From Polyangiaceae bacterium (GTDB taxonomy: Bacteria; Myxococcota_A; Polyangia; Polyangiales; Polyangiaceae), in the NCBI GenBank assembly GCA_020633235.1, contig JACKEA010000009.1, forward strand, positions 248,001 to 312,000: 64,000 nucleotides of DNA, in the 5' to 3' direction. Position 1 is the first letter of the stretch, and each line of letters starts with the position of its first letter. The translations under genes were made by a program, and so were the position numbers. This document shows, piece after piece, positions 1 to 7,578 of the stretch. The notes under the pieces were generated by a model. It did no database searches, had not been told where the DNA came from, and worked only from the letters and a program-made list of their open reading frames with translations.

Positions 1-2
1 GG

Positions 3-629
3 TGCAGCGGTCAGTGCCTCGAATGCCCGCTGTCCGAGAGTTGCGTGAGCACCCGGCGCTCCATGCAGCTTTCCATGCTGGAAGAGAGCCTCTCCCAGCC
101 CAACGGGGAGGCGTACTTCAAGAAGGTGTGGGCGCTTCTCGATCGCCTCTGCGACCAGGAGCTGACGCCCCCGGCCGAAGAACACTGGCGCCCCCGTGCG
201 GGCCGGCACTTCGCCAAAGCGGCCGACAACTTGTCGACCGCTTCAGAAATGCTCTGGATCGAAGACGTACTGTCCACGGAAGACCGGGTGTTGGAGCAAA
301 TTGCCGATGGCTGCATGGAGCTGGCCAACGCGACGCTGTTTCATGCGGACCGCCTTGCGACCACCACGCCCAATGTGCGAACGCCCGTGGGCCCGTTGGT
401 CTACCTGCGCCAGCTGACCCGAGCCTGTGACGCGGCCATCGAGCTCGCGGGGGAAGGTGACCGGCGGATTGGGCGCGTCTTGGCCGCGTATTCGTATCTG
501 TACGATTTGCTCCAACCGCTGTTCGAGATCATCCCGGCTTCCGCCGACCGGGCCCTTTCGACCCTCGTCGACGCCGACAAGGCGCCGGTGCCCTTCGCCC
601 AGGCGAAGCCGAAGCGCGGGCGGGGGTGA
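3..629 (+). CDS. Unknown helical protein, 5' end outside the window
   Basis: The reading frame is open from the first complete codon, so the gene most likely begins upstream of the window. The visible N-terminus has four cysteines within 14 residues (C-x3-C-x2-C-x5-C), which could be a metal or Fe-S ligand set continuing from upstream. The remaining ~190 residues look helical, with no membrane segment and a basic C-terminal tail (AKPKRGRG). A GTG at 45 is an alternative start, but using it would discard most of the cysteine cluster. I do not recognise the family. The next gene starts 50 bp downstream on the same strand behind its own strong promoter, so the two are probably not one operon. 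Confidence 0.6.
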   Translation, partial: CSGQCLECPLSESCVSTRRSMQLSMLEESLSQPNGEAYFKKVWALLDRLCDQELTPPAEEHWRPRAGRHFAKAADNLSTASEMLWIEDVLSTEDRVLEQIADGCMELANATLFHADRLATTTPNVRTPVGPLVYLRQLTRACDAAIELAGEGDRRIGRVLAAYSYLYDLLQPLFEIIPASADRALSTLVDADKAPVPFAQAKPKRGRG

Positions 630-639
630 CGGTTCGGCC

Positions 640-667
640 TTGACAGCCGATAAGTCCGACATATTAT
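640..667 (+). promoter_or_regulatory. Near-consensus sigma70 promoter of the FadR-type gene
   Basis: TTGACA (640-645) is followed by a 16-bp spacer and TATTAT (662-667), an unusually good vegetative promoter for so GC-rich a sequence. The expected transcription start is about 674 and the ATG is at 680, leaving a leader of only a few nucleotides with no Shine-Dalgarno sequence. The message would be nearly leaderless. Confidence 0.65.
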
Positions 668-679
668 TCAGCAGCTTTC

Positions 680-1378
680 ATGCTGGATCATGCGAGAAAG
701 GCCGACGAGATCGCGGACGACCTGATGCGACGCATCGTCGCCGGGGAGCTCGCCGTCGGTGATCTGCTACCCCGGGAGGCGGATCTCGCGGAGCACTACG
801 GGGTCAATCGCAGCGTGGTGCGGGAGGCCCTGAAGCTCCTCGAGGTACATCGCCTGGTGGAGCCGCGCCGCCGCCGGGGAACCGAGGTGCTCGATCCTCT
901 CGGCTCCGTCACGCCGCAGGTGATCACGGCCATGCTGGTCCCGGCGGACCGAGTCGATCCCGAGATGCTCGCGGAGCTGCTCGAGATCCGCGCCCTGCTC
1001 GATTCCGAAATGTGTGGGCTCGCCGCCGAACGCCACACGGACGCGGAGCTCGCGGAGATCGAGGCCTGCGTCGAGGGCATCACGCGCGGAGATGCCCAGG
1101 CCGTTGAAGAGCTGGGCTTGGCGATGGCGCGGGCCAGCCACAACCGTCTGTTCGTGATGCTCTCCAACTGGCATCGGCAAATCACGAAGCAGCTCGCGCC
1201 TCACTTCGGCCGCGTGCGCTCGCGCGCCGCGGAAGTGAACGCCTACGCGCTCTTGCTCGATGCCTTGCGGCGCCGCGATCGAAAGCTCGCGCGCTCGCTC
1301 ACTGCGCAGTTCCACGAATGGGCCAATCACGAGCTCATCGCATCCGTGAAGGGAGAATCGTCGTGCTCCAAGAAGTGA
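680..1378 (+). CDS. FadR/GntR-family transcriptional regulator
   Basis: The 232-residue protein has a GntR winged helix-turn-helix at about residues 5-70 (IADDLMRRIVAGELAVGDLLP, then a helix with NRSVVREALKLLE), followed by an all-helical FCD ligand-binding domain at about 80-220. This is the architecture of the FadR subfamily, whose members sense small organic acids or acyl-CoAs and bind operators overlapping promoters. The gene overlaps the next one, a C45-type acyltransferase, by 16 bp. They are therefore probably co-transcribed, with the regulator controlling its own operon. The ATG at 680 lies immediately after the -10 box. The ligand cannot be read from the sequence. Family assignment is secure. 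Confidence 0.9.
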   Translation: MLDHARKADEIADDLMRRIVAGELAVGDLLPREADLAEHYGVNRSVVREALKLLEVHRLVEPRRRRGTEVLDPLGSVTPQVITAMLVPADRVDPEMLAELLEIRALLDSEMCGLAAERHTDAELAEIEACVEGITRGDAQAVEELGLAMARASHNRLFVMLSNWHRQITKQLAPHFGRVRSRAAEVNAYALLLDALRRRDRKLARSLTAQFHEWANHELIASVKGESSCSKK

Positions 1379-3054
1379 CCTCGGGAAAGTCCGCCACCAA
1401 GAAGCAACCGCTGTACGAGCGTCACGCCGGATTTCACGTGCTCCGACTCTCGGGAGACGACTACGAGATCGGCTACCAACACGGCAGCGCCCTGAAGAGC
1501 GCGATGGCCACCGGCCCCGTGCCCTACTTCGAGCGCTACGTGGAGCGCATGCTGGCAGCCGGCGCGGGTCCGAAGCTCGGCGAGCTCTTGTCCAAGGCGC
1601 TGGCGCTGACCGTGGGCCGTCGCATCCAGAGCGGCTTTCCGCCCCACACCCGCCGCGCCCTCGACGGCCTGGCGGACGGCGCCGGTCTCGATCGCAAGCA
1701 GTTGCTCGCCGCCGTGACCATGCCCGAGAGCTACCTGTGGGTGCTGCAGCAGGTGCTGCGCCTGCGCCGCCCGCGCCTCGCGCCCCACCACGGCGTGCCG
1801 CTGATGGGCTGCACCAGCGCCGTGGCCTGGGGCGACGCGACGCGCGATGGGAGCTTCCTCCACGGTCGCAACTTCGACTACCAGGGCGTGGGCGCTTGGG
1901 ACACGGAGCAGGCCATCGTGTTCCATCGACCGACCGGCGCGCAGCCGTACGTGTCCGTGAGCGCCGCTGGCATCCTGTTCGGCGGCATCACCGCCATGAA
2001 CGCTTCGGGCATCACGTTGGTGGTGCATCAGCACATGGCCAGCACCGCGCTTCAGCTCGGCGGCACGCCCATCGGGGTCACCGGCGATCAGGTGATGCGC
2101 CACGCCAAGAGCCTGGACGACGCCCGCCGCATCCTGGACTCGGATCGCCAGAACGGTTGCTGGACGTACGTCATCGGCTCCGCCAAAGAGGGCGCCGTGC
2201 TGTGCTACGAGACCACGCCCGCGAGGAGCGCTGCCCACGTGGTGTCCGCGGGCACCTTCGGATACAGCAACTTCTACCTGGATCGCGAGCTCGCCCGCAC
2301 CGAGCGCGAGCTGTACCCTTCGCACTGGCGCAACAACCTCGCGCGCTACCGCCGCGCCAACGCGCGGCTGGAGGCCGAGCGCGGTCGCATCGACGCCGAC
2401 ACCATCGCCGGCATCCTCGGCGATCCCGGAGACGAAAGCTGCCGCATCGAAGAAGCCATCAGCCAGTTGATGACGGTAGCCAGCGTGGTGTTCGAGCCCA
2501 GCGCCGGCATGTTCTACGTCGCCACCGGGCGCGCGCCCACGTCCAACAACGAGTTCGTCGCCTTCAGCCTGGACGGCGAAGCCCCCGCTCCCGAGCGCGC
2601 TCCCCTCACCGGCGGTCAGATCGCGTCCCCCGAGCGCGCCGAGGCCTTCCACGCCTATCGCGACGCCTACGACGCGTACTTTTCGCATCAGGATGTCGGG
2701 GCGGCGCGGAAGCTCATGGCTCGCGCCGTCGCGCTGCAGCCCGAGCAGCCGCTGTATCACTACATCGCGGCGCTGCTCGCGCTCTCGGCCCAGGACGCCG
2801 CGGCGGCGGAAGCGTCCCTCGACGCCGCCCTCGCGCTCGGTCACTCCGTGCCCGAGCGCGAGGCGTCGCTCCGCTTGTGGCGAGCGCGCGCCCGCGACCT
2901 TCGCGGGCGCCGCGCCGACGCCAACGGCGATTACCGCGCCGCCCTCAGCGGCGATCCGGCCGTGCGCCGCGCGGCCGAGCGCGGCTTGAAAAAGCGCTAC
3001 ACGTCGCGCCGCTTCGGCATCGAGTTCGCCCTGGCGGACGTCCCAGTGCCCTGA
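1363..3054 (+). CDS. C45-family autoproteolytic acyltransferase/hydrolase with C-terminal TPR-like region
   Basis: This 563-residue protein resembles the acyl-CoA:6-aminopenicillanate acyltransferase family (peptidase C45, Ntn-hydrolase fold). Family members cleave themselves before a catalytic cysteine and act on amide bonds. The likely nucleophile is Cys150 in MGCTSAVAWGDATRDG, followed by the family-like HGRNFDY. An early motif, YEIGYQHG (about 34-41), is also typical. After about residue 430 there is an extra alanine-rich helical segment resembling two TPR units. GTG at 1363 is chosen because GGGAGAA precedes it by a few bases; an upstream GTG/ATG extension to 1318 would lie inside the regulator gene. 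No signal peptide is visible. Substrate is unknown. Coupling to a FadR-type regulator suggests induction by an acyl compound. Confidence 0.82.
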   Translation: MLQEVTSGKSATKKQPLYERHAGFHVLRLSGDDYEIGYQHGSALKSAMATGPVPYFERYVERMLAAGAGPKLGELLSKALALTVGRRIQSGFPPHTRRALDGLADGAGLDRKQLLAAVTMPESYLWVLQQVLRLRRPRLAPHHGVPLMGCTSAVAWGDATRDGSFLHGRNFDYQGVGAWDTEQAIVFHRPTGAQPYVSVSAAGILFGGITAMNASGITLVVHQHMASTALQLGGTPIGVTGDQVMRHAKSLDDARRILDSDRQNGCWTYVIGSAKEGAVLCYETTPARSAAHVVSAGTFGYSNFYLDRELARTERELYPSHWRNNLARYRRANARLEAERGRIDADTIAGILGDPGDESCRIEEAISQLMTVASVVFEPSAGMFYVATGRAPTSNNEFVAFSLDGEAPAPERAPLTGGQIASPERAEAFHAYRDAYDAYFSHQDVGAARKLMARAVALQPEQPLYHYIAALLALSAQDAAAAEASLDAALALGHSVPEREASLRLWRARARDLRGRRADANGDYRAALSGDPAVRRAAERGLKKRYTSRRFGIEFALADVPVP

Positions 3055-3058
3055 GACG

Positions 3059-3802
3059 TCAGAGACTCAGGGCCAGCCGCCCCACGGCCGGCATGGCGTC
3101 AGTGCCGGGGCTGCGCAGCGCCGCGAACAGCGCGGTGACGTCTTCGTCGCAGCAGAAGGCCGGCAGTGGGAAGGTAATGCGGCACACGCCCCGCGGGTCG
3201 CCGCCGCGACGTGGGCTGCCGTCGCGCGGGGCGCCGGCGTGGGACGGGAACCAGTCGTCCTGTGCCCAGTGCGCAATGAAGAGGCCGTCCAGAGCGAAGC
3301 GCGAGGGCCGGAACTCGAAGCGGCCGTCGCCCAGCGAGCGGGCGCCGAGGTGCAGCGCTTCTTGGCCGCCGTCGCGGATGACCCACTCGAGCTCCGCTTC
3401 CGACGGCAGCCGGAAGCCGAGCCCCGCGGCGCGTTCCAGGGCCTCGGCGCGGGGCGTGGCGCCGACGCCTGGGCCGCGTTCGAGCAAGAACGGAGCGACG
3501 CACACCTCCGTGGGCGGCACCGCGCTCTGTCCCTCGATGGACAGCGAGTACGCCCAATCGTCGTCCCAGGGCACGGAGCGCGACGCCCGGGCAATGTCGT
3601 CGTCCGTGAGCCCCATCACGAACGTGCCGCCGGGGATCACGGCGAAGGTCGTCGTGGAGGGGCCGTGCACGACGCCGTCGGACATCGGGCGAAAATCGGA
3701 TCCCAGAGCGGCCGCGACGCGGGCGTAGAGCGCGCCGCGGGTGTCGGCGTCGAGATCCTCGAAGGCCTCGACCGAGCGGAGAGCGGCGAGGGGGTCCGTC
3801 AT
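3059..3802 (-). CDS. Formylglycine-generating-enzyme-like (SUMF1) protein
   Basis: The 247-residue protein contains the SUMF1/FGE signature pieces VIPGGTFVMG near residue 55 and GFRLPSEAELEWVIRDGG near residue 130. In the family the fold either converts cysteine to formylglycine in sulfatases or serves other binding and oxidase roles. This copy lacks the usual C-terminal GGSW...RCA region, so sulfatase activation is unlikely. ATG at 3802 is preferred because the 19-residue upstream extension is arginine-rich and unlike a protein start. It lies 61 bp downstream of the SDR gene on the same strand. Its 3' end converges with the C45 gene, with 4 bp between stops. Confidence 0.7.
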   Translation of the reverse strand: MTDPLAALRSVEAFEDLDADTRGALYARVAAALGSDFRPMSDGVVHGPSTTTFAVIPGGTFVMGLTDDDIARASRSVPWDDDWAYSLSIEGQSAVPPTEVCVAPFLLERGPGVGATPRAEALERAAGLGFRLPSEAELEWVIRDGGQEALHLGARSLGDGRFEFRPSRFALDGLFIAHWAQDDWFPSHAGAPRDGSPRRGGDPRGVCRITFPLPAFCCDEDVTALFAALRSPGTDAMPAVGRLALSL

Positions 3803-3863
3803 GCGGCGGCCATGATAGCCGAAGCGCGCGGCGCGACGGGCTTCGCGCCGCCCCGACAAGCTC

Positions 3864-4787
3864 TCAGGAAACCCGCTCTATGATCCGCTCGGACTCCTCC
3901 CAGAGCCTCTCTGCCAGGTCCATGTCTCGGCCCTGCCGTGTGGAGCTGCTCACGTTGCAGTCGGCGAAGTACTCGCCGGTGATACTGGCGGCGTCCGGGT
4001 GCACCGCCACGTAGCACTGGGTGGCGGCGCCTTGCGCCTCGCTCTTGAGCACCAAGGGCGAAGCGATGGCCAGCGCCGCGCGGGCGGGAGCCGGCATGTT
4101 GCGACCCAGGTTGGTCTTGATGACCCCGGGGTGCACGGCGTTCGCAGTCTGCTTGTCGCTGGAGAGGCGCCGCGACAGCTCCCGGGCGAAGAGCAAGTTG
4201 GCGAGCTTCGATTGACCGTAGGCGGCCCACGGCGAGTAGCTCTTCTCGCCCTGCAGATTGTCGAAGGCGATGCCCTCCGGCGGTGCCCCCGAATGCGCGG
4301 AGCTCGACAGCATGACCACCCTTCCGGTTTCCGCGAGGCGGGGCAAGAGGCGCGTGACGAGCAAGAAGTGACCGATGTGATTGGTGAAGAACTGTTTCTC
4401 GTAGCCGTGCACCTTCTCGAGCTTCGGCAGCGCCATGATGCCGGCGTTGCAGATGATGGCATCCAGGCGCACGCCGTCTTTCTCGACCGCCGACACGCAG
4501 GAGAGCACGCTCTCGGGCTCCGCCAGCTCGCAGGCCACGGGCAGGGCACCGCTGGCGTGGGCCGCATCGATGGCGCCGCGCGCCTTCTCCTCGCTGCGCG
4601 CCACGGCGATCACCCGGGCGCCGCGCAGGGCCAGCACCCGCACCGTCTCGAGGCCGAGGCCGGAGCTCGCGCCCGTGACCAGGACGTTGCGGCCGCCGAG
4701 ATCGATGCCCTCGGTGACCTCCTCCGCGGTGGAGCCATAGCCGAAGCCACTCGGCCCTTTGCCCTTCAGCAGTGCAACCAGCGACAT
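3864..4787 (-). CDS. Short-chain dehydrogenase/reductase (retinol-dehydrogenase-like)
   Basis: The 307-residue protein is a classical SDR. The NAD(P) motif TGASSGLG lies at about residue 38, NAG at about 113, the catalytic Ser in SSSAHSG and the YxxxK pair in YGQSKLANLL. The residues after the Rossmann fold resemble the retinol dehydrogenase/WW-domain oxidoreductase branch, often active on ketones or aldehydes with NADP(H). ATG at 4787 is chosen because AGGAGAGG lies 3-4 bases upstream; an ATG at 4820 has no such site. The gene sits between an FAD oxidoreductase and an FGE-like gene on the same strand, so three genes may form a redox operon. Substrate is not predictable. Confidence 0.88.
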   Translation of the reverse strand: MSLVALLKGKGPSGFGYGSTAEEVTEGIDLGGRNVLVTGASSGLGLETVRVLALRGARVIAVARSEEKARGAIDAAHASGALPVACELAEPESVLSCVSAVEKDGVRLDAIICNAGIMALPKLEKVHGYEKQFFTNHIGHFLLVTRLLPRLAETGRVVMLSSSAHSGAPPEGIAFDNLQGEKSYSPWAAYGQSKLANLLFARELSRRLSSDKQTANAVHPGVIKTNLGRNMPAPARAALAIASPLVLKSEAQGAATQCYVAVHPDAASITGEYFADCNVSSSTRQGRDMDLAERLWEESERIIERVS

Positions 4788-4844
4788 GTCCCTCTCCTCA
4801 TGGGTTTCATACGACACCATCCTCCGCCAGCGGCGCCGTCGTCG

Positions 4845-6191
4845 TCAAAGCATGTAGCGAACGTCGGACGAAAACGTAGGATACGCATACACCGCCGACG
4901 ACAGCTCACTCTTTTCCAGGCCGTGGGCGATAGCGAAGGCGAACAAGTGAATCACCTCTTGGGCGCCGTGGCCCAGGATCGACGCGCCGATGATCCTTCC
5001 GTCTGCTTTTGTCGTGACGACGCGGGACCTCGCGGCCCGTTCCGCATAGGTACGCGCGGAGCGCCAGCTCTTCATGTCGTTGTCCGCCACCTCTACGGAT
5101 AGGCCCGCCGCCTTCGCGCTGGCCTCCGTGTGACCCACGCTCGCGAGAGCGGGAATCGTGTACACGCAAGACGGGATCGCCTGGTAGTCGAGGGCCGTGG
5201 GCAAGCCGCCGGAGACCAGGTGCCGCCCCACGGCCTGGCCCTCCCAGGTTGCCACCGGCGACAGCTGCGGCGTGGCCGGCAGTGCGTCGCCCGCGAACCA
5301 CACGTGGGGGTTGTCGGCGCTGCGAATGCCGCGCTCGAGACGTGGGCGGCCAGCATCGAAGGAGAGACCCGCAGCTTCCAGATTCAGGAATGCGAGGCTG
5401 GGCACGCGACCGGCGGCGTTGACCACCAGATCTGCGGCGAAGCGCTGCTCGCGACCGTCGATCTCGGCTACCACGGAAAGCTCCGCATCCCGCTTTTCGA
5501 TGCGCACTATCTTGGCGCTCGTGTGGGTCTCGATGCCGAGCTCGGCGCTCACCGCGAGGAGATCTGCCACCAGCTCCTGATCGAAGTTGCCCAACACCTT
5601 GGGCGCGACTTCCAACACGGTGACGCTGGAGCCGGCTCGAGCCAACACGTGGGAGAACTCCAGTGCGATGACGCCGGACCCGATGAAGATCGCACGAGCA
5701 GGTTGCTCCTCCAGCTCCAAGAACTCGTCGCTGGTGATGGTGTGCTCCGCGCCTGCGATGCTCAAACGCCGTGGCGCGGAGCCGGTGGCGATCACGAACT
5801 CCTTTGCGCTCACGCGCCGATCGCCGACCTCCACGGCGTCCCTAGCCACGAAGCGCGCCGAGCCCCGCAAGACGTCGATACCCCGGCTCTCCAAGGATTC
5901 CGACATCTGCTCCGGCACACCCTCTACGAACGAACGCTTGCGCTCGATGAGCGTGGACCAATCGAGCTTCGCACTGGAAACGGAGATGCCGTGCTGCTCG
6001 GCTCGCGCGATCGCTTCCAGAATCTCGGATGCCGCCACCAATACCTTCTTGGGAACACAGCCGCGGAGGGGACAGGTGCCGCCCACGTCGCGCTCCTCCA
6101 CCACCGCTACGGACAACCCTGCATCCCGCGCAACGCCGGCAGCCCCGAACCCCGCGTTCCCCGCTCCCAACACGACGACGTCATAGTCCAT
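4845..6191 (-). CDS. Pyridine nucleotide-disulfide oxidoreductase (glutathione-reductase-like)
   Basis: The 448-residue protein has an N-terminal FAD dinucleotide motif (VVVLGAGNAGFGAA), the redox-active disulfide in GGTCPLRGCVPKK (Cys40/Cys45), a central NAD(P) motif (FIGSGVIALEFS), a second FAD contact (VWFAGDA) and a C-terminal dimerisation domain. The C-terminus reads YAYPTFSSD where glutathione and lipoamide reductases carry HPT-x-x-E. The usual His-Glu acid-base pair is therefore absent. This argues against classical disulfide reduction and fits the less-characterised branch of the family. It is probably a cytosolic oxidoreductase using NAD(P)H. It is the first gene of a possible reverse-strand operon with the SDR. 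Confidence 0.85.
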   Translation of the reverse strand: MDYDVVVLGAGNAGFGAAGVARDAGLSVAVVEERDVGGTCPLRGCVPKKVLVAASEILEAIARAEQHGISVSSAKLDWSTLIERKRSFVEGVPEQMSESLESRGIDVLRGSARFVARDAVEVGDRRVSAKEFVIATGSAPRRLSIAGAEHTITSDEFLELEEQPARAIFIGSGVIALEFSHVLARAGSSVTVLEVAPKVLGNFDQELVADLLAVSAELGIETHTSAKIVRIEKRDAELSVVAEIDGREQRFAADLVVNAAGRVPSLAFLNLEAAGLSFDAGRPRLERGIRSADNPHVWFAGDALPATPQLSPVATWEGQAVGRHLVSGGLPTALDYQAIPSCVYTIPALASVGHTEASAKAAGLSVEVADNDMKSWRSARTYAERAARSRVVTTKADGRIIGASILGHGAQEVIHLFAFAIAHGLEKSELSSAVYAYPTFSSDVRYML

Positions 6192-6222
6192 CGACGGTTG
6201 ATGGTGACCGCGACGGGCGGCG

Positions 6223-6555
6223 TCAATGCCGGCCCGCGATGGCGGCCAGATACCGGCTCACCGCGCGGGCGTCGTCTTCAGAAACGGGATCGTTCGGGGG
6301 CATGCGCTCGGCGACAAAGGCTTGCAGATCTGCCACACGGTCGAAGCGCGCGAGCGTGCCCGGGCCCATCACCGGCGGCGCTCCAGGCGCGTTCCCGGTC
6401 TCGCCGTGACAGGAAGCGCAGCGCAGCGCGAACACGCGCATGCCATCGGGCTCCGCCAAGCGCGCGCGCACCAGCGCGGCATCCGAAGGCGGAGGGGACG
6501 TCACCGTTTGGCAGCCCGCGAACAGCAGCGCCGCGAGGCAAAGGCCGCGCTTCAC
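6223..6555 (-). CDS. Mono-heme cytochrome c lipoprotein
   Basis: The 110-residue product starts with a lipoprotein signal (AALLFAGC, Cys15) followed by a class I cytochrome c domain. The single heme site is CASCHG at about residues 46-51, and the likely sixth ligand is the Met in ERMPPND. It should be an exported, lipid-anchored electron carrier. The GTG start at 6555 overlaps the stop of the upstream barrel gene as GTGA, indicating translational coupling; GTG at 6558 is equally possible. An AGAGGAA sequence lies a few bases upstream. Pairing with an outer-membrane barrel suggests an envelope redox or transport role, but the partner enzyme is not in the window. Confidence 0.85.
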   Translation of the reverse strand: MKRGLCLAALLFAGCQTVTSPPPSDAALVRARLAEPDGMRVFALRCASCHGETGNAPGAPPVMGPGTLARFDRVADLQAFVAERMPPNDPVSEDDARAVSRYLAAIAGRH

Positions 6556-7514
6556 CACGTGAAGTTCCTCTGCAGCATCAACGACGCGTTCGCGCCCGCG
6601 AAGGGAATGTTCTTGCCCAACCCGCTCACCGGGGGGTCCGCCGACACCGACGCCCCCACCTCCCAATACGGGTAGACGACGTAGTACTGCACACTGGCGC
6701 CCACGCGCACTCGGCGGGTGCCGCTGTTGGGAATGGTGTTGCCGTCTTGGCGCGCGTTGGTCGACGCAATGGCGCTGGCGAACACGCTCCCGGACCAGAA
6801 CAGATTGACGACGTGCACCAGGGCCAGTCGCCCGCGGATCTCGTTGCCGGGGGAGTAGCGCCGAGAACCGCCGGAAGGCGAGCTCACGTCGTGCTCGAAG
6901 CGATAGCCGTAGGAGCCGTCGAGCACCACCGCGTCCGAGAGCGTCACGAACTTGGTGACGGAGACGCCAGCGAACGCGGTCCAGGTGCCGTCCCCCGTGG
7001 CGTCCACGCCCGAAGGCCGATCGGACTCCGTGGGTCCCTTCCCGGTCGGCGCCCGACCGCCGACGTAGGGCTCGACGAAGGGTAGGAACGAGCGCGCGTC
7101 GGACCACTGGATGCCGGTGACCAGATCTTCCAAGGCCATCGCCCTGAGAGCGAGGGAAGCGTCCCCCGGCCCCACCGCGCTGTCGGAGGAGAGGCCTTCC
7201 AAGTCCCGGTACTGAAGCCGGAGCGGGATGCTGCCGTAGACCTGGAGCTTCGGCGTTCCCAAGCGGATGCCGCCCGCCAGGGACAGCACCACGTCGTCCA
7301 CCTCCGCGTGGGATAGCGGGTGATAGTCACCGTTTGCGTCGAAGCTCCCGTGTCCCCGCTCGTAGCTCAGCTGAGCGGCGAGCACCGCGAAGTGACAGCG
7401 ACCGACCACGCCGAATCCGCTGGTTCCCGTGGCGGTGCAGCAGGCCTGGGCACGAGCCAGCGCCGGCGAAAGCGCCACGGCGATGGCGGCCAGGAACTGT
7501 GCGAAGCGTCTCAT
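6552..7514 (-). CDS. Outer-membrane beta-barrel protein
   Basis: The 320-residue protein has a signal peptide ending LSPALARA-QA and then many alternating, aromatic-rich amphipathic strands, ending in an aromatic residue (QRNFTW) as outer-membrane barrels do. It resembles proteins annotated as MetA-pathway or transporter-like barrels, but I would not assign a substrate. Two cysteines immediately follow the predicted signal peptide. ATG at 7514 is chosen because the signal peptide begins there; an upstream ATG at 7556 adds 14 residues unlike a signal peptide. The cytochrome c gene overlaps its stop codon by 4 bp, so the two are expressed together. Confidence 0.72.
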   Translation of the reverse strand: MRRFAQFLAAIAVALSPALARAQACCTATGTSGFGVVGRCHFAVLAAQLSYERGHGSFDANGDYHPLSHAEVDDVVLSLAGGIRLGTPKLQVYGSIPLRLQYRDLEGLSSDSAVGPGDASLALRAMALEDLVTGIQWSDARSFLPFVEPYVGGRAPTGKGPTESDRPSGVDATGDGTWTAFAGVSVTKFVTLSDAVVLDGSYGYRFEHDVSSPSGGSRRYSPGNEIRGRLALVHVVNLFWSGSVFASAIASTNARQDGNTIPNSGTRRVRVGASVQYYVVYPYWEVGASVSADPPVSGLGKNIPFAGANASLMLQRNFTW

Positions 7515-7578
7515 GAAAGCGAGGCGCCCTGTTTGGATCAACACGCCGCTTCGCACAATGCGGCGTAGTGTCGCAGGG

